Part shown: positions 11,317 through 22,450 of the stretch, one piece after another
Position numbering within the stretch: position 1 is the stretch's first letter
Layout: the number at the start of each line of letters is the position of its first letter
Origin: Ditylenchus dipsaci
Taxonomy: Eukaryota > Nematoda > Chromadorea > Rhabditida > Anguinidae
Reading direction: 5' to 3'
DNA length: 64,000 nt
Assembly: GCA_004194705.1 (NCBI GenBank)
Contig: SADC01000845.1
Span: 186,001-250,000, forward strand
Made by a program: the position numbers and the translations under genes
The notes under the pieces: model-generated
What the model saw: the letters and a program-made list of their open reading frames with translations, nothing else
Databases searched by the model: none
Told to the model about the DNA's origin: nothing

Positions 11317-14300
11317 AGGAGGAGAAGAGAAGAAGAAAAGATTATGTTGAAGAAGAATAGTCATCCAGCTTATCATTGTTGTTGAATGTTTTGGAATGAA
11401 AAAACAAGTTAGTCTGCACCCGGTTGCTTCCGTTGCGATGTTCTCTGTGATTGAAATTTGTACAATGTTTCCATTTCCAATATTTGGTACAATTCTGGTA
11501 TCCCCCAGCACTCGATTCTGGTATACCCAACACTTTACCCCACAATTGAAAGCTGAGGATGTTAGCTACACGATGGTGTAAAAATTTCTTGGTTTAGATC
11601 ACAAAAATGTATACCTTTGATAAAAATTGAATTGAATCTTTTCGAGGGCCGTAGTAACAATCGTAGTAACAACTTCCGTGGCTAAAAGTGGAATATCTCG
11701 GAGTTCAGTCCACTTTTTGAATAGCAGTTTCTTGCAAACAAAAATAGACAAGTTTTATCTTCAGATTCTATTACAATCATCTGAATCGCTCATCGGTAAC
11801 CAGAGCTAGCACTAAATGCATAAAAATATCCGCAGCTGCGGATATTTTTTGGACCTGTCAGGCTAAAAATCAAATATATCGTACAGATTTTGAGCTGATT
11901 CGATGATGATTCACTCGTTTGTAGCCTAGATTATAAGAAAAAATTTGGTAGTTCGAAAAGTATTTTTGCTTTACCAAACTTGAAAAATGACAAAAGGTAT
12001 TTCAAATATTGAATTTGAAAAGTTAGCTTAGTCGGCGCTAGTAGCGAATACATCCCGAGTCATTATAGCGCTAACCATAAAAGAAATTCTAACACTTTTA
12101 AACGGCATAACTTTTTGTATGACACAATTTCAAATTCTGTAAACGCAGATCGGTTCCGTTTGCTCTAACAATTTTTTTGGTATATAATTGTGAAAAACAC
12201 GATTTTTGCTTGGTCCCCCCCCCTGTAGTTTGGGCTCTCATCTGTAGATGGCCTCTGATAGGTAAGACCTAAGCCACAGGGGGGGGGGGGCAAGAAAAAT
12301 CGTGTTTTCACATTATATACCAAAAAAATTGTTAGAGCAAACGGAACCGATCTGCGTTTACAGAATTTTGAAATTGTGTCAATACAAAAAGTTATGGCCG
12401 TTTAAAAGTGTTAGAATTTCTTGAAACACCCTGTGAATACGATTATTTCGTTAAAAAATAACCACGCGGTTCATTGTTAATTTTCATTATTTCACCATAC
12501 CCTGGCTGTCTGATCCCTCATTCTCAATTATTTTTATTTAACAATATGTTTAAAGCACTTTTCAAGCAATGAAAAAATTTAATGTAAAATAGTGTGAATA
12601 ACGTGGTCAAATCTAAAGTAATATTAGCTCCTGAAGTAATTTTTAAACATAATTTAAATATAGCAATTTAACACAATTTTTCTCAAAACTGGAAAAAATA
12701 ACGTCAAATTCGTAATCAGCGTCCTGAAAACCCTTAGAAACATCGGTGTTTACATATCGTTGGTCAAAAAATATGTCTACGAGAATCTGGTAAAATTTCT
12801 ACCCTCAGCAGTTGGGGGTCGTCATTTACCCTCAGCTGAGGCTAAATTTACCTCTTACCTGATTCTTATGGTAAGGGTAAATTTTGACCCTCAGCTCAGG
12901 GTAAACTTACCCGGATAAACCTACCTTCAAGTTGAGGGTAACTCTTATGGTGAGGGTAAGGGCTAGGTTTACCCTCAGCTGAGGGTGAACCTACCCTTAC
13001 CCTCATCTTATGGTACGGGCTCCTGAGGCTTACTGGTCCTATACAAAATAGTTTATAATTGTTATTCAAGAACAATAATGTCTGTTACCACCAGGATTTG
13101 AGCCTGCACCCTCAAAAATTTGGAGTGGCGATTTACATGGACATCCAAATGGACCACTCAAAAAATTCAGGTCTATTAGACGTGTCAACAATCTATTATT
13201 AATACTAGTTTTGGTCAATTATGTATTTGTACCCTGATTACTGGGATCGTAGCACAGAGAAAATGATTCAATTCGACTTTTCATGTAAAAATTATTTTAT
13301 GGAAAATTTTCCATTTTTCAAGGAAAATGGGGAAATTTGAAGTGGAAAATATTTAAGTGAGACAGAAAATTGGAAATTTTCCACTTTCCATTACCATTTT
13401 TTGTTGGTGATCAGGGTTGGCAGTGTGGCTTTTTCGGCCACAAAAAAGCTACACTCCTTTTTGCAGAATTTGCATAAAATAACACATTGCTTTGAATTTT
13501 CGGCGCTAGTAGCGAATACCCCCCCCCCCCAAGCATCCGACCTTTAAAATTGCTGTAACTACCCTTGCAAACAACAAGTTTAGGCTTAGCCCTTAGGCTT
13601 GGGGGTAGGCCAGCGTACGGAAGTTGTGACTAATGAAGAGTTTGCGCATATTTTCCGGGGTCTGGGACATAAATTTGGGTACTTTTTACTAAGTAAAAAA
13701 AGTGAAAATCGGGGGGGGGGGTATTCGCTACTAGCGTCGCTTAGTCTATCCTCGGATAATTTTCCAAACTCAATATTTAGAGGCACTTTTAGTAATATTT
13801 TAAGTTTGGTAAAGCCAAAATACTTTTTAAACTACCAAAATGTTCCTTATAATCTAGGCTACAAACGTAGTGAAACATCATAACCATCAGCTCAAACATG
13901 TACGATAAATTTTATTTTTAGCCTCACAGGTTCAAAAAATATCCGCAGCTGAGGATATCTTTTTGCATTTAGTGCTAGCTCTGGTTACCGATGAGCGATT
14001 CAGATGATTGTAATAGAATCTGAAGATAAAACTTGTCTATTTGTTTGCGAAAAACTGCTTTTCAAAAAGTGGACTGAACTCCGAGATATTCCACTTTTAG
14101 CCACGGAAGTTGTTACTACGGCCCCGAGTGAAATTGAACGCTCAAAAATGATTCAATTCTATTTTAATTAAAAGATGTGCATTTTGTGAACTAAAATAAG
14201 AAATTGTTACAACCATCGTGTAGCTAACATCCTCAGCTTTCAAATTGTGAGGTAAAGTGTTGGGGATATACCAAAATTTAGTGCTGGGGTATACCCGAAT

Positions 14301-14340
14301 TGAGTGCTGGGGTATACCAGAATTTAGCCCAATATTTTTT
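11317..14340. repeat. Three nested palindromes downstream of NOP2
   Basis: Outer arms 11480-11640 and 14140-14335 share ACACTTTACCCCACA, GCTGAGGATGTTAGCTACAC and repeated GGGGTATACCAGAATT words. Middle arms 11650-12030 and 13747-14130 share GGCCGTAGTAACAA, CGGAGTTCAGTCCAC and AATATCCGCAGCTG. The inner element is 12034-13738, described separately. Nothing here looks coding. Confidence 0.8.
12026..13746. mobile_element. 1.7-kb GGCGCTAGTAGCG element with 8-bp TSD
   Basis: Element 12034-13738 starts GGCGCTAGTAGCGAATAC and ends GTATTCGCTACTAGCGTC. It is flanked by GCTTAGTC at 12026-12033 and 13739-13746. Its right 235 bp is itself a complete small element of the family (as at 1452-1687), followed internally by GAAAATTC, the target duplication of the 1452 copy. 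It therefore looks like a composite that moved as a unit using one outer end of the small element and a distant end. Confidence 0.82.
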
Positions 14341-14388
14341 CGGCACGCCTACATTCTCGCACAAATCATTCAGGTAATAAAATATTCT

Positions 14389-15514
14389 GGCACGAATAGG
14401 GTGGGGAAATTCGCGCATATTGAAATAGCCCCGAATATTCGCAAATATTCGCGCGAATATTCGGAATGTTCGCGAATATTCGCGAACATTCGAACTGTCG
14501 TCTTATGAACAAATGAAAAAGAAAAAACAGTAAATTAAATGCTTAAATAATCACAACCGGCACTAAACACATTCCAATTAGCTTCATTGACAATAAAATA
14601 AATTCAATCAACATTCAAAAAACAATGTATCATTCTCAATAGTTTGTTCTTCTTCGGATTCTAATTCCTCCTCTTCTTCGGATTGATTCACTTTTTGAAT
14701 AGACCGGCATATTCCAATTGGATGTTATGCTTTATAAAGACTATCTTCGTTGGCGGTGTCCACCTTCATTCTAAAGAAGAAAATAAAAAACCCTCACTAG
14801 AAATTCATGCAACAGATAAAATCACCAACCTATTTCGTTGCGAAAGCCTGAAAAGTTTACTTATGACATTACCTCGATTTGAAAACCTCTAAATATTTTA
14901 ATGAGAAACCCTAGTAAGAAAAATCTCGGCCTCATCCTGATCTACTTTGCCGATCTTATCGAAAAAGCTATTGATCCTTGGTGTGTTGGTCGACCTCTGT
15001 TCTCCTCGGATTCCTTGACTATTTTCTTTGGAATCTCTCCATTTGCTTCCAATTTGCGCTTAATGCCAGATAATTTGTCGATCACTTTGATTGCTTCCAC
15101 TCAAATTTTCGTGCACTGGTTCTTGGATTAAGTATCAAAATACGCATGAACAACCTTAGTAGAATAGAAATTGTACCGTAAGATGATAGGCCATACTGGT
15201 AGCATTTCTCGATATTTCATCCCGCAAAACCTACACTCAAATTTGTTATCATCTTCGACGAAAAATTGACGACTCCAGTGTTTTGGTTTCACCATGCTTG
15301 CCTGAAAATACATACCAGAAACGTCAGGAAAACAGTGTAAAACGTGATTAAAAAATAATCAACACAAGTGTTTGCAAAAAAAAATATGGGCTTAAAAATT
15401 GTTAAAAAGACATCAACTACTACTGACTTACTACAGCTGTTTGAATGTTCGCAAAATTTCTTTTATCGCGAACATTGCTTGCGAATATTCGGAGTTCCCC
15501 ACCCTAGGCACGAA
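14389..15514 (-). mobile_element. hAT-like element, TAGGGTGGGGAA ends, 8-bp TSD, BED-finger relic
   Basis: Element 14397-15506 with ends TAGGGTGGGGAA and TTCCCCACCCTA, flanked by GGCACGAA at 14389-14396 and 15507-15514. The arms are arrays of TTCGCGAATATTCGC words. On the minus strand 15313-15130 encodes KPKHWSRQFFVEDDNKFECR with FECRFCGMKY, the start of a BED-type zinc finger. A second open stretch (about 15120-14905) continues with FFDKIGKVDQDEAEIF. The catalytic part of a transposase is missing, so this is an internally deleted hAT relative. Confidence 0.85.
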
Positions 15515-16490
15515 CTCTTCTTGCTAAAATTCAAATCGGCAAAAACTTAAATCTTAAATCTTGGCACGAATGGTTGTGGAATTAACGTTTTTGAATTTAA
15601 TTGGTTTAAAATTTTAGAGTTTTCTGGAATATTCAAAGCTGTAAATACTTTTTTCTTTTTTTTATATTATATCCGTGCATCCATGTAAGCGAACTATAGT
15701 CCTGATTTAAAGGCGCATTCACAATGAGGAGTCTGTTTGCGGATGCTAAAAACAGACTACCACTAAGATCTGCGAAACAGAATCCTCGCTTTTTACTGTT
15801 TTCCTAAAATTATTAAGTTGGTGTGTTTTTTTATTTTCCAGTTGCTTATCTAGCTTCTCACATCGTATAGTTGAGGTTTAGGGCTACCAAATGAGCTATT
15901 GACTGATTAAACATTGCTTCAAAAACTCAGATAAAATTTTAAGACTCTGCCCAAGAATCTAACTCGAATTCGAGTGCGCGGATGTTGGGCAGAGTCTTTC
16001 TTTTTAACTAAATTTTTTCAAGAGCGTCTACTTTATCAATAGCTCATCTAGTAGCCCTGAATCTTAGCTACAAGGTGTGACACGTAAGTGTAAAAATTTA
16101 TCAATGTCGAACATTGATGAAAATTACCTGGGTGCATAAAAAAGTAAGCCAGCTGTAAAGACAAGTATATCAGCTGCAACCCAAATCAGCTGCAAAAAGA
16201 AAAATAACTGCAAAGAAAGTTAGCCCCTTTTTTATTCATTAGATTTTTCAATCTGTGAATTGCATGTTGTAGAACAGATTTAGGGCTATCTTTTGAGTAG
16301 TTATATGCTTCTGTGTCATATAAAAATTGCTTCTGCAAAATCCCAAAGATTATAGTGTCACACTGTTTGATAAAGACTCATTTTTCAAAAAATTTATAAC
16401 TTTTTTCACCAACTGAGGCAAAAAAAATCGCATCTTTTGGAGAATTTCCACGGAGAATCGAATCTGCAAAGATAATCGGCGTGCGTCAAT
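15515..16490. other. Gene-free stretch with a degenerate GTAGCTGAGATTCAGGGCT repeat
   Basis: No gene is supported. At 15850-15905 and 16030-16085 the words AGGGCTACCAAATGAGCTATT and its approximate inverse mark a decayed foldback of the same style as 17784-18210 and 62127-62547. A near-perfect short hairpin AAGACTCTGCCCA / TGGGCAGAGTCTT lies at 15941-15998. Confidence 0.45.
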
Positions 16491-17470
16491 ACGTCACGGT
16501 CAATTCGTCCACAAAATTATTTTTAAACTTAATATTTTTGTTTTGTTGAAGAAGTTCTGTTATTTTTAAAAGTTTTTTTTGATAATTCAGCCTTAAAGCC
16601 CCGTTTCCAATTGGCGGATTTTCCTTTCACTCTCCACTCGGAATCTCAGTGTGTACCCAACAGGAAAAAATTGCCTCTCAGCTTTCACTTCTCTCCTTTC
16701 AGTGTGCGCAATGAGCTTATTTTATCCTCACTCTCAGTGAACATTTCGCGGGAATTTCAATCTTTTAGTCTGAACCAACCAAACCAAGTGGTCGTCACTT
16801 GGAGCAAATTTTTTTTACTTTTAATGTTCCAGAACCGGTTATCTGGACTAATTCGGATACGCTGAATATTTTGATAGTGGTAAAATGCCGTTTTCTTGGG
16901 CATTTCTTTAGTTTTAAAAAAAGTCGAGTTTTGGTAAAACAAATTATCTCCCAATACTCAAAAATACCACACAAAACGTGTTTTACTATTATCAAACCAT
17001 CTTCAGCATGCCCGAATCAGTCCAGAAAACAGGTTTTGGAACATGAAAAACGTAAAAAAAATTGCTTCAAGTGGACGACCACTTGGTTTAGTTGGTACAT
17101 GAATTATCCAGTATAACTAAATTTGAATCATAGATATACAGCTAATTTTAAAAGGTCTTTTACCATGACTCTAAGATTCTGGATTAGGAACAATAATTTT
17201 AAATTACTTCCAGCTAAAACCGAAATTTTAAATTCTGTAAATGGACTCATATAGAGGTGGTATCAGGTGTTTTTCCACCCACTCGAAAAAATATAAAAAT
17301 AATTTAACATTAAATGGACTGACCACTTAGTTTGGTTAGTGCGTCAATTATCAGTAGGGCTCAGGCTGAATTATCGAAAAACTTTTAAAATAACAGAACT
17401 TCTTCACAAGACAAAAAAGATTAATTTGAAAATAATTTTGTAGATGAATTGACCGTGAACGAATTGACCT
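16490..17470. mobile_element. Foldback GGTCAATTCGTCCACAAAATT, with an inner AACCAAGTGGTCGTC foldback
   Basis: Outer arms (16490-16605 and 17365-17462) share GTCCACAAAATTATTTT, GATAATTCAGCC and AGTTCTGTTATTTTTAAAAG. The same family recurs in an MTERF4 intron at 31255-31976. Inside, 16780-17105 is a second palindrome with AACCAAGTGGTCG arms and the word GGACTAATTCGGA; relatives are at 51895-52170 and 52320-52650. No clean target duplication was found. Confidence 0.7.
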
Positions 17471-17783
17471 AGAGCCAAGATAATCATCAGAATATTTTTG
17501 GCTTCTGTAAGTTTGCGCACTATAATTGCGTTCACTACGGTGCAAATTGACATTTTGAAAATTCAACACCGGATTCGTGTTCAGCATGGTCGATTTGCTT
17601 AAAAACTGCTCTTACAATAGAAACCTCAGTGTTAAATTTTGAATTCCTCTCAAAACAAATAATTTTTGAACTTCTAAAAAATTTAATCCTACGCATAAAA
17701 GAGAATAATTGATTGATTAATTGATGGCACACGCCAAGAAATTCAAATCAGATTTAAATTCATATATATCTGAAGCCTTAAGC

Positions 17784-18210
17784 TAAGTCCCAATGAGTGA
17801 GCGATTTTTTTTGGACTTGTTAGGTGGGAACGGCTGTAGATTTTTTTTCTCGGCCGAACTTTTTTTTTGTTGGTACCATTTTGTAGCTGAGATTCAGGGT
17901 TACAAAATAAAATTTTTCTAGCCACATATCGCTGAAAAAGTCTTGATAAAATGCGTTTATTGGCACTCTACATCGCAATCTACATCTCACTAAATGAGTG
18001 CAATGTAGAGTGCGATGTAAGTGCAAATAAATGCATTTTTATCAAAAAAAAAATTCAGTGATATGTGGCTAAAATTTTTTTATTGCGTAGCCCTGCATCT
18101 CAGCTACAAAATAATACCAACAGAAAAAGTTCGGCCAACAAAAAAATTTACAGCCGTTTTTTGCAATTTACATCGCACTCTACATTGCACTCATTGGGGA
18201 CGCGCCTTTA
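17784..18210. mobile_element. Foldback, CCCAATGAGTG arms (Harbinger-like MITE family)
   Basis: The left arm begins GTCCCAATGAGTGAGCG and the right arm ends CACTCATTGGGGACGCG. Inner arms share TTTTGTAGCTGAGATTCAGGG and a hairpin CACTCTACATCGCA / TGCGATGTAGAGTG. The layout and shared GTAGCTGAGATTCAGGG core are like the element at 62127-62547, where a TTA duplication is demonstrable. Confidence 0.6.
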
Positions 18211-18248
18211 GAATTCATATACGTATAGAGCAATAACTTTTTTTCTCG

Positions 18249-20027
18249 ATTACGAGCAGTGATATTAAAATTTTCACTTACAATTACATTCGCATAATCG
18301 AAATGATTAATCAAATGAAATCAATAAAAAATGTTGTTTTCAATTGATTAATCAAAATTAATCAATTGAAACAGGTGGTTCCAATTGATTAATCAAATGA
18401 AATCGAAAGAACTCATGATTTCAATTATTAATCAAAATTAATCAATTGAAACAGGTGATTACAAATGATTAATCAAATGTAATTGATTGAGCTAATGGTT
18501 TCATTTACATAATCAAATGATATTATTGAGTTAATGATTTCAATTAAGTAATCAAATCTACTTATTTGAAGTCTTAGTTGTATTTTAATAATCAAATGCA
18601 AATGAAATTGAATTTATTGCATATGATTTTGCCAGAAACATAGAAGCAAGTGAAATAAAGCTGTTGATTATCATGAATCAGCTGCGTTGCTCATCACGGC
18701 GTGTCAAAAACGTCAAAAAGACCAAATCGAGATCTTCGTATAAAGACAAATTCGTTTTAAAAAACATTTTGAATTCAATTGTTTTTTGTTTTTTTAGCAT
18801 TTTATGTTTTCGGTTATAACTTTCGGTTATAGCATTGTCTCTAGTTCATAGGTTCAAATCCGCCTGGGTGCATACCCTATTTTTTACCCATTTTTTCATG
18901 TTTTATTTACAAGTTTGGTGTCAAAATGGTCTTCGGACTTTCGGCTATCCAACAAGACATCAACCATCAAGACCATCACCATGAGTTGCATGCCAAAAAC
19001 CCCTTGAAATACCTCGGAATTTTTTTTTGCTAAATCGTCCACTTTCTCGATGAGAACTGCACATTTGGAATAACTGTGATGTGCATAAGAAAGCTGAGTG
19101 AACGTACTACGATCGTGCCAGACAGAAATTTTTTTTAACACGGAATTACCGAGAAAATCTATTTTAAGTAGCATTCCGATTCTGCCAAACCGATAAATTT
19201 TAACTTTTGATTTTTTTTTAACTTTTTAACATTTATAACAGAGCCTGATTTCTTTTCAAATCGCAAGAGCAAACTTAGAGCTTTTCAATAGTATCAAAAG
19301 AAATCGAGCACAGCTTACCCAAGCAAAGTTATAACCGAAAACATAAAATGCTAAAAAAAACAAAAAATTGAATTCAAAATGTTTTTTAAAACGAATTTGT
19401 CTCTATACGAAGATCTCGATTTGGTCTTTTGACGTGTTTGACACGCCGTGATGAGCAACGCAGCTGATTCATGATAATCAACAGCTTTATTTCACTGCTT
19501 CTATGTTTCTGGGCAAATCATATGCAATAAATTCAATTTCATTTGCATTTGATTATTAAAATACAACTAAGACTTCAAATAAGTAGATTTGATTACTTAA
19601 TTGAATCATTAACTCAATTAATATCATTTGATTATGTAAATGAAACCATTAGCTCAATCAATTACATTTGATTAATTATTTGTAATCACCGTTTTCAATT
19701 GATTAATTTGATTAATTAATTGAAATCATGAGTTCTTTCGATTTCATTTGATTAATCAATTGGAACACGACTTTTTTCAATTTCATTTGATTACTTAATT
19801 GAAAACCACCTGTTTCAATTGATTAATTTTGATTAATCAATTGAAAACCATGCTCGTATTTTTTCGTTTACATTCTTCGCTGTTCGTAGCTACCCGTTTT
19901 TCACGTACACAAGCGATGCTGGTTGCTTAAATATCACTTTTGGGCCAGAAGCTCGTCAAAAAATCAATTGATGAAATCAATTGTATAATGTAATCAATTT
20001 TTTAATCATAACATCACTGATTACGAG
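18249..20027. mobile_element. 1.8-kb hAT-type element with ATTGATTAATCAA word arms and 8-bp TSD
   Basis: Element 18257-20019 begins CAGTGATATT and ends AACATCACTG, flanked by ATTACGAG at 18249-18256 and 20020-20027. Long arms (18280-18640 and 19545-19860) are arrays of the word TCAATTGATTAATCAAATGA. An inner pair of arms (18650-18830 and 19330-19515) shares CAGCTGCGTTGCTCATCACG and CCAAATCGAGATCTTCG. The loop holds a 92-codon open frame on the minus strand. Confidence 0.88.
18896..19174 (-). CDS. Unrecognised 92-residue open frame in the loop of an element
   Basis: Opens MLLKIDFLGNSVLKK and ends with a TAA before 18896. It includes LIEKVDDLAKKNSEVF then GVFGMQLMVMVLMV, a polar helix followed by a strongly hydrophobic stretch, which looks more like coding than chance. 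It sits in the loop of the 18257-20019 element, away from its word arrays, so it could be a captured host fragment. No transposase motif is visible. I cannot name it. Confidence 0.3.
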   Translation of the reverse strand: MLLKIDFLGNSVLKKISVWHDRSTFTQLSYAHHSYSKCAVLIEKVDDLAKKNSEVFQGVFGMQLMVMVLMVDVLLDSRKSEDHFDTKLVNKT

Positions 20028-20099
20028 TGCTTTTAAAATAAATCTGTAAGTGTTCGTCTCTCTTGCTGAATTCTAAAAATTGTCTGTCATATTTTTTGA

Positions 20100-21312
20100 T
20101 TTTAGACATCGAAATGTTTCTCTTCGATAATTGTTTCGATGGCATTTTCTGCGATAGTATTCTCTTCGTAGTATTCTCTCGATGGTATTCTCTCCGATGG
20201 CATTCTCTTCGATGGTTATCTCTTCGGTGGTATTCTCTTTGATGGTTGTTTCTTCGGTGGCATTCTCTTCGATAATATTCACTTCAATAGTATCTTTTTC
20301 GATGGCTGACTCTCCAATAGTATTGTCTTCGATTCGATGGTATTCTCTTCGGTGATATTTTCTTCAATGTTATTCTCTGCTATAGTAATCTCTTGGGATG
20401 ATATTTTTTCGATGGTATTCTCTTCGATGGTATTGTCTTCTATGGTATTCACTTCAATGGTTGTCTCTTCGGTGGCATTCTCTTCGATGGGTTGTCTTCG
20501 ATGATATTCTCTTCGATTGTATTTTCTTCGATGGGATTGTCTTCGATGGTATTTCTTCGATAATATTTTTCTTCAATGTTATTCTTTGCTATGGTAATCT
20601 CTTCTTTTCGATGGTATTCTCTTCGATGGTATTGTTTTCGATAGTATTCTCTTCGGTGATATTTTCTTTGATGGGATTGTCTTCGATGGTATTCTATTCG
20701 ATGGTATTGCCTTCTATGGTATTCACTTCAATGGTATTATCTTCGTGTATTCTCTTCGATGGCTGTCTCTCCAATGGTATTGTATTCGATAATGTTTTCT
20801 TCGGTGATATTTTTCAATGTTATTCTCTGCTATAGTAATCTCTTCGATGGTTATTGTTTTGGTGGTATTCTCTCCGACGGTTTTTCATCTGATGGTTGTC
20901 CTTTCGATGGTATTCTCTTCGATGATATTTTTTTCGATGGGATTGTCTTCGATGGTTGTCTCTTCGATGGTATTCTCTCCGATGGTTTTTTATCTGATGG
21001 TTGTCTTTTCAATGGTATTGTCTTCGATGGTTTGTTCTCCCGTGGCATTCTCTTCGATGGGGTTGTCTTCGATGATATTCCCTTCGATGGATTCTCTTCG
21101 ATAGGATTGTCTTCAATAGTATTCTCTTCGATGGTTGTCTCTGCGATGGTCTTCTATTCGATTTATTCACTTTAACGTTTCTCTGTTCGATGATATTCTC
21201 TTCGATAGTATTGTATTCGATGGTATTCACTTCAATCGTATTCTTTGCGATGGTTGTCTCTTCGGTGGCATTCTCTTCGATGGTTGTCTCTTCGGTGGTA
21301 TTCTCGCTAAAG
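20100..21312. repeat. 15-bp minisatellite TTCGATGGTATTCTC
   Basis: Around 80 degenerate copies of a 15-bp unit (TTCGATGGTATTCTC, with TTGTC, TTCAC and GTGGC variants). Because 15 is a multiple of 3, several frames stay open and give runs of SMVFS- or DGILF-like pentapeptides. These frames are products of the repeat, not genes. The array resumes at 22269-22450 after an inserted element. Confidence 0.85.
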
Positions 21313-21313
21313 T

Positions 21314-22267
21314 TTTAGAATGTGACCTTTTTCTAAAAATGGTCAAAATCAGTTTTTTTTAGTTGTGTAACATTGTAAAAATGCTCAGCATTCATTTTTA
21401 TTGTTGGGAAAGCCAATTTTTCAAAAAAAAAAATTTTTGTCGAAAATTGTCAAAAAACGTATACCATCATGTTGGTGAAAAATCTATTTTTGGTAATTAC
21501 TCTAAGTGTTGGTTACCTTTTTAGCTTTTCAATGTATTTTGAGATGCACATACAGAAATGTTTATTGGTCAAGTCTTCTGCTATTTCACTTATATCTTCG
21601 TCCGGAATTTCAGGTAACAGCAATAGTGTGTTCATCGTTAGGGTTAAAAAATAAACCAGCAATACGAAAAATTCTATTGTTCTATCTACATTTTTTATCA
21701 GACATGATTTTTGAAAAATATATTTTGCAAGATTTCCTGGTATATGTGCTTTTTTACGGCCAGCACTTGTTGTAATTGATTTTGCTGCCCTCCATGTTGC
21801 TTCTATTCTATTTGTATTAGCACCGGTCTCTGGATCACGGAAGTGCAATTTATGGTTTACTTTGAGATGTTCGTATCCTTCATTAAGAAAAAGTCATCCC
21901 CTTTCTACGATATAATTCGTTTATGTGAAGTGCTTAGTCGGTACTTATGCGGTTCCCCCCCCCCCCCCATATCGAAATTAAGGGCTTCCTATTGAATTAG
22001 GGTGCCTGCCGAAGGCAGGCAGGTGTGTATAAAGGGTCAGCCCTTGGCCCGAACAATGTACCCCCAAAGGGGCTTCCTATTGAATTAGGGTGCCTGCCGA
22101 AGGCAGGCAGGTAAAAAATGTGAAAAAGTCAAAATTTTCGACAAAAATTTTTTTTTTTTGAAAAATTGGCTTTCCCAACAATAAAATGAATGCTGAGCAT
22201 TTTTTACAATGTTACACAACTAAAAAAACTGATTTTGACCATTTTTAGAAAAAGGTCACATTCTAAA
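21314..22267 (-). mobile_element. Merlin / ISXO2-like transposon relic inside the minisatellite
   Basis: Bounded by TTTAGAATGTGACC and its inverse GGTCACATTCTAAA; the arms continue with TTTTTCTAAAAATGGTCAAA. It interrupts the 15-bp minisatellite, so it inserted after the array formed. Inside, 22030-22072 repeats 21987-22030-type sequence (GCCTGCCGAAGGCAGGCAGG twice). The transposase fragment is described separately. Confidence 0.72.
21513..21893 (-). pseudogene. Merlin/ISXO2-like DDE transposase, C-terminal fragment
   Basis: The minus strand reads EGYEHLKVNHKLHFRDPETG then ANTNRIEATWRAAK. This is the conserved ISXO2/Merlin pattern in which the F-D-P-x-T-G and N-x-I-E-x-x-W motifs surround the last catalytic acid. 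The part carrying the earlier two catalytic residues is absent upstream of about 21895. After the motif the frame becomes hydrophobic (TIEFFVLLVYFLTL) and ends with a stop near 21513. A dead remnant. Confidence 0.7.
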
Positions 22268-22450
22268 CTCCAGCCGTATTCTCTCCGATGGTATTCTCTT
22301 TGATCGTATTTTTTTCAATGGTTGTCTCTTCACTGGTATTGTCTATGGTGGTATTCTCTTCGGTTGGTTTCTCTTTATTGGTATTTTTTTCAGCGGTATT
22401 TTCTTCGATAATATTCACATCAGTGGTTTTCTCTCACTTCAGTATTTTTT

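Noticed and set aside
20398..21362. Several open frames of up to 145 codons giving SMVFS or DGILF pentapeptide repeats
   Set aside because: The 15-bp unit keeps multiple frames open on both strands; the peptides simply follow the DNA repeat.
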